NCBI GenBank assembly: GCA_020723485.1
Contig: DYIU01000001.1
Span: 879,779-943,778 of the forward strand
Reading direction: 5' to 3'
From: Acidimicrobium ferrooxidans
Lineage (GTDB): Bacteria > Actinomycetota > Geothermincolia > Fen-727 > Anoxymicrobiaceae
Length of the DNA: 64,000 nt
A program made the position numbers and the translations under genes. Every line of letters begins with the position of its first letter. The stretch's first letter is position 1. Under the pieces are notes generated by a model, which made no database searches, was not told the origin of the DNA, and saw only the letters and a list, made by a program, of their open reading frames with translations. Positions 62,351 to 64,000 of this stretch are shown piece after piece.

Positions 62351-63877
62351 TCAGCCCTTGAGCACGAGTGCAGTTGCAGAGTGCGCGGGGAAGCGATAGC
62401 GGGGCAGGACATCTCCGGCGTCGACCGTCGTCCGGCTCACGCTCACGACCTCGTCATCGTCAAAGGTGTTCTCGGCAAGGGCGTGAGGGCCGCGGAGGCA
62501 GTGAAGGTCGACCTCGCCGGCGGGTTCGAACCCCTCCAGCGATATCTCAGCCTCGATGTCGTCGGTGAAATCCCTGTTTATCACAAAGACGGTCACGGTA
62601 CTGCCGTCGGAACTCGACGTGGCGGAGCAATCGAGCAACGGCACCTCGTTCAGTGGAGGTATTCTGCCCAGCCTGGGAGTGTCGAAGGAGCCACAGGAGA
62701 CATGTGAGCGGATGCTCCGCGGCCCGGCCAGGCGCCCGTACATCCAGAACGGGTAGTAGAGCGCGGTGCGGAAGACGCGGGGCCCCGAGACCCTTATCAG
62801 GCCCAGCATGTTGACCAGCATCGACACGTTGGCCATCTTCAGGAAGTCGGCGCACCTGTGGAAGGCGTGGAACATCCCGCAGGTGAACAGCGCGTCTCGC
62901 AGGGTCCAGCGGGCATTGAGGACCTGCGACGGCTTCCACCAGAGGTTCCATTCGTCGAGCGTGACCTTGACGTTACTGCCGGCCCCCATCACCGACTCGA
63001 TATCGGAGGCCGCGCTCCTCAGCACCCCCTCGCATTCAATCGGTGAAGCGACTACGGCCTTGAACATCCCTTCAGCCCCTGAAAGGCGCCGCTGCAGTGC
63101 GACGAGCGGAGCGGTCTCGATTGAAGGAAAGTATATGTGAATAGACAGCAGGTCTATCTCGGCACCGGCGACCTCCAGCACCTTACGGTTCCAGTTCTCA
63201 TCGAGAAAAGACGGGGCGCCGACGGCTACACACTCGAGGCCTCCGTCCACTTCAGCCATCGCCCGCCGGTATTCGAGGTACCTTGCCGCGTACTCACCGG
63301 CGCCGAGGTGGCCCGGGGCCCAGCCGCCGTACATCTCGTTCCCGATGCCCCATGTCCTGACCCCATAGGGCTGCTCCCGGCCATAAGAAGAGCGCAGCCC
63401 GCCCCCCACTGTCTCAGCCGGGCCGTTCATGTACTCAACCCAGGCGGCGGCCTCATCCGGGGTGCCCGTCCCCAGGTTGACGTTCACGTACGGTCTCGCG
63501 CCCACACTCTCGGCGAATGCCATGAACTCGTCGCTGCCGAAGGCGTGGGGGTCCAGCACGCGGGTCGCCGGGCCGAGGCGCGACCAGTAGCGGTTCCGGT
63601 TGAGCGGCCTCGAGCGCAAGGGGCCCACGCCGTCGCGCCAGTGGTAGGTATCGGCGTAGAGCCCGCCCGGCCACCTGACGACCGGAGGCTCCAGCTCGGA
63701 TACCAGCCGGACCACGTCTTCGTTGACGTGCCAGGGACCGCGCGGGTCCCCGGGCCTCTCGTTCCGGAGAAGCCCGCCGTAGATGCACCGGGCCATGTTC
63801 TCGATGAAGTGACCGTAAACAGCCGGGTCGATATCTCCGGTTACGTCTCGCGCGTCTACCTCGATCGCAGCTTTCAT
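62351..63877 (-). CDS. GH51 alpha-L-arabinofuranosidase
   Basis: 508 residues. Family blocks: IDPAVYGHFIENMARCIYGGL, VRWPGGLYADTYHWRDGVGP, acid/base Glu in GIGNEMYGG, and the nucleophile Glu in VTLDEWNLWW. C-terminal beta domain present (TVTVFVINRDF). It has no signal peptide, so it should act on imported oligosaccharides, cutting terminal arabinofuranose. GAGGAGG precedes the ATG. It fits the ribulokinase/isomerase genes 20 kb away. Confidence 0.93.
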   Translation of the reverse strand: MKAAIEVDARDVTGDIDPAVYGHFIENMARCIYGGLLRNERPGDPRGPWHVNEDVVRLVSELEPPVVRWPGGLYADTYHWRDGVGPLRSRPLNRNRYWSRLGPATRVLDPHAFGSDEFMAFAESVGARPYVNVNLGTGTPDEAAAWVEYMNGPAETVGGGLRSSYGREQPYGVRTWGIGNEMYGGWAPGHLGAGEYAARYLEYRRAMAEVDGGLECVAVGAPSFLDENWNRKVLEVAGAEIDLLSIHIYFPSIETAPLVALQRRLSGAEGMFKAVVASPIECEGVLRSAASDIESVMGAGSNVKVTLDEWNLWWKPSQVLNARWTLRDALFTCGMFHAFHRCADFLKMANVSMLVNMLGLIRVSGPRVFRTALYYPFWMYGRLAGPRSIRSHVSCGSFDTPRLGRIPPLNEVPLLDCSATSSSDGSTVTVFVINRDFTDDIEAEISLEGFEPAGEVDLHCLRGPHALAENTFDDDEVVSVSRTTVDAGDVLPRYRFPAHSATALVLKG

Positions 63878-64000
63878 TGCTGATAGTCCTCCTCAGGCCG
63901 GTCACCGATGCCGGCATCCCGTGCGTCAATTATCATCCGGCCGGGGACAGCGATACAAGGAGCCGCTCGTTTTTGCTATGGTTATGGTGCGCGCTAAACG

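Overview
The window is GC-rich and densely packed, with frequent GTG and TTG starts. Its secreted proteins carry a roughly 100-residue C-terminal repeat opening with a WYLAEG-like motif. Together with LytTR and NarL-type regulators, phasin-like genes, CoA-transferase and acyl-CoA ligase genes and an AraB/GH51/GH172 sugar set, this points to an uncultured deep-branching actinobacterial lineage (Geothermincolia-like). That is an inference from protein style; there is no rRNA or marker gene here to settle it.

Layout. 1-12.7 kb: three large exported proteins (a 5'-truncated surface protein, a papain-like peptidase, a subtilase), each ending in four copies of the same repeat, mixed with a lipoprotein acetolactate decarboxylase, tRNA-Arg, an SCP2 protein, a kinase/LytTR two-component pair and a small unknown gene behind a possibly structured leader. 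12.8-15 kb: ferredoxin, thioredoxin, radical SAM activase and DUF89 phosphatase operon. 15-21 kb: a LutB-LutA fusion, a family I CoA-transferase and a divergent acyl-CoA ligase. 21-28 kb: a fourth repeat-module protein, a protein made of about ten 23-residue repeats next to a PlsC-like acyltransferase, a cysteine desulfurase-like enzyme, a lipoprotein and a phasin-like pair. 28-35.7 kb: a membrane protein with a phosphatase-like ectodomain, a lipid kinase, a receiver-GAF-kinase/NarL regulator pair and a TRIC-type channel. 35.8-44.8 kb: M20 dipeptidase and APC permease, a duplicated CxxC protein, then GH172, ribulokinase and isomerase genes.

44.9-48.6 kb follows tRNA-Gly, looks AT-richer, and holds three copies of a sequence resembling the tRNA 3' end; it carries an Fe-S protein, RsgA and an acetoacetate decarboxylase-like gene and looks like an old island. 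48.7-64 kb: a fifth repeat-module protein, an MBOAT/SGNH acyl-transfer pair, two flavodoxins, a DNA glycosylase, a DAPG-hydrolase-like gene, several small membrane or Cys-rich proteins, an ADP-forming acyl-CoA synthetase alpha subunit and a GH51 arabinofuranosidase.

Two themes cross the window. (1) Nine intergenic palindromic elements share the head GGGGTCAG. Six begin 1-16 bases after a stop codon in sense orientation, and one has become the coding C-terminus of the ribulokinase. (2) Five unrelated exported proteins each end in exactly four copies of one repeat domain, suggesting a common surface-attachment or assembly module. The sugar genes suggest arabinose or arabinan use, and the CoA, acyl-CoA and SCP2 genes suggest fatty-acid or aromatic acid metabolism.
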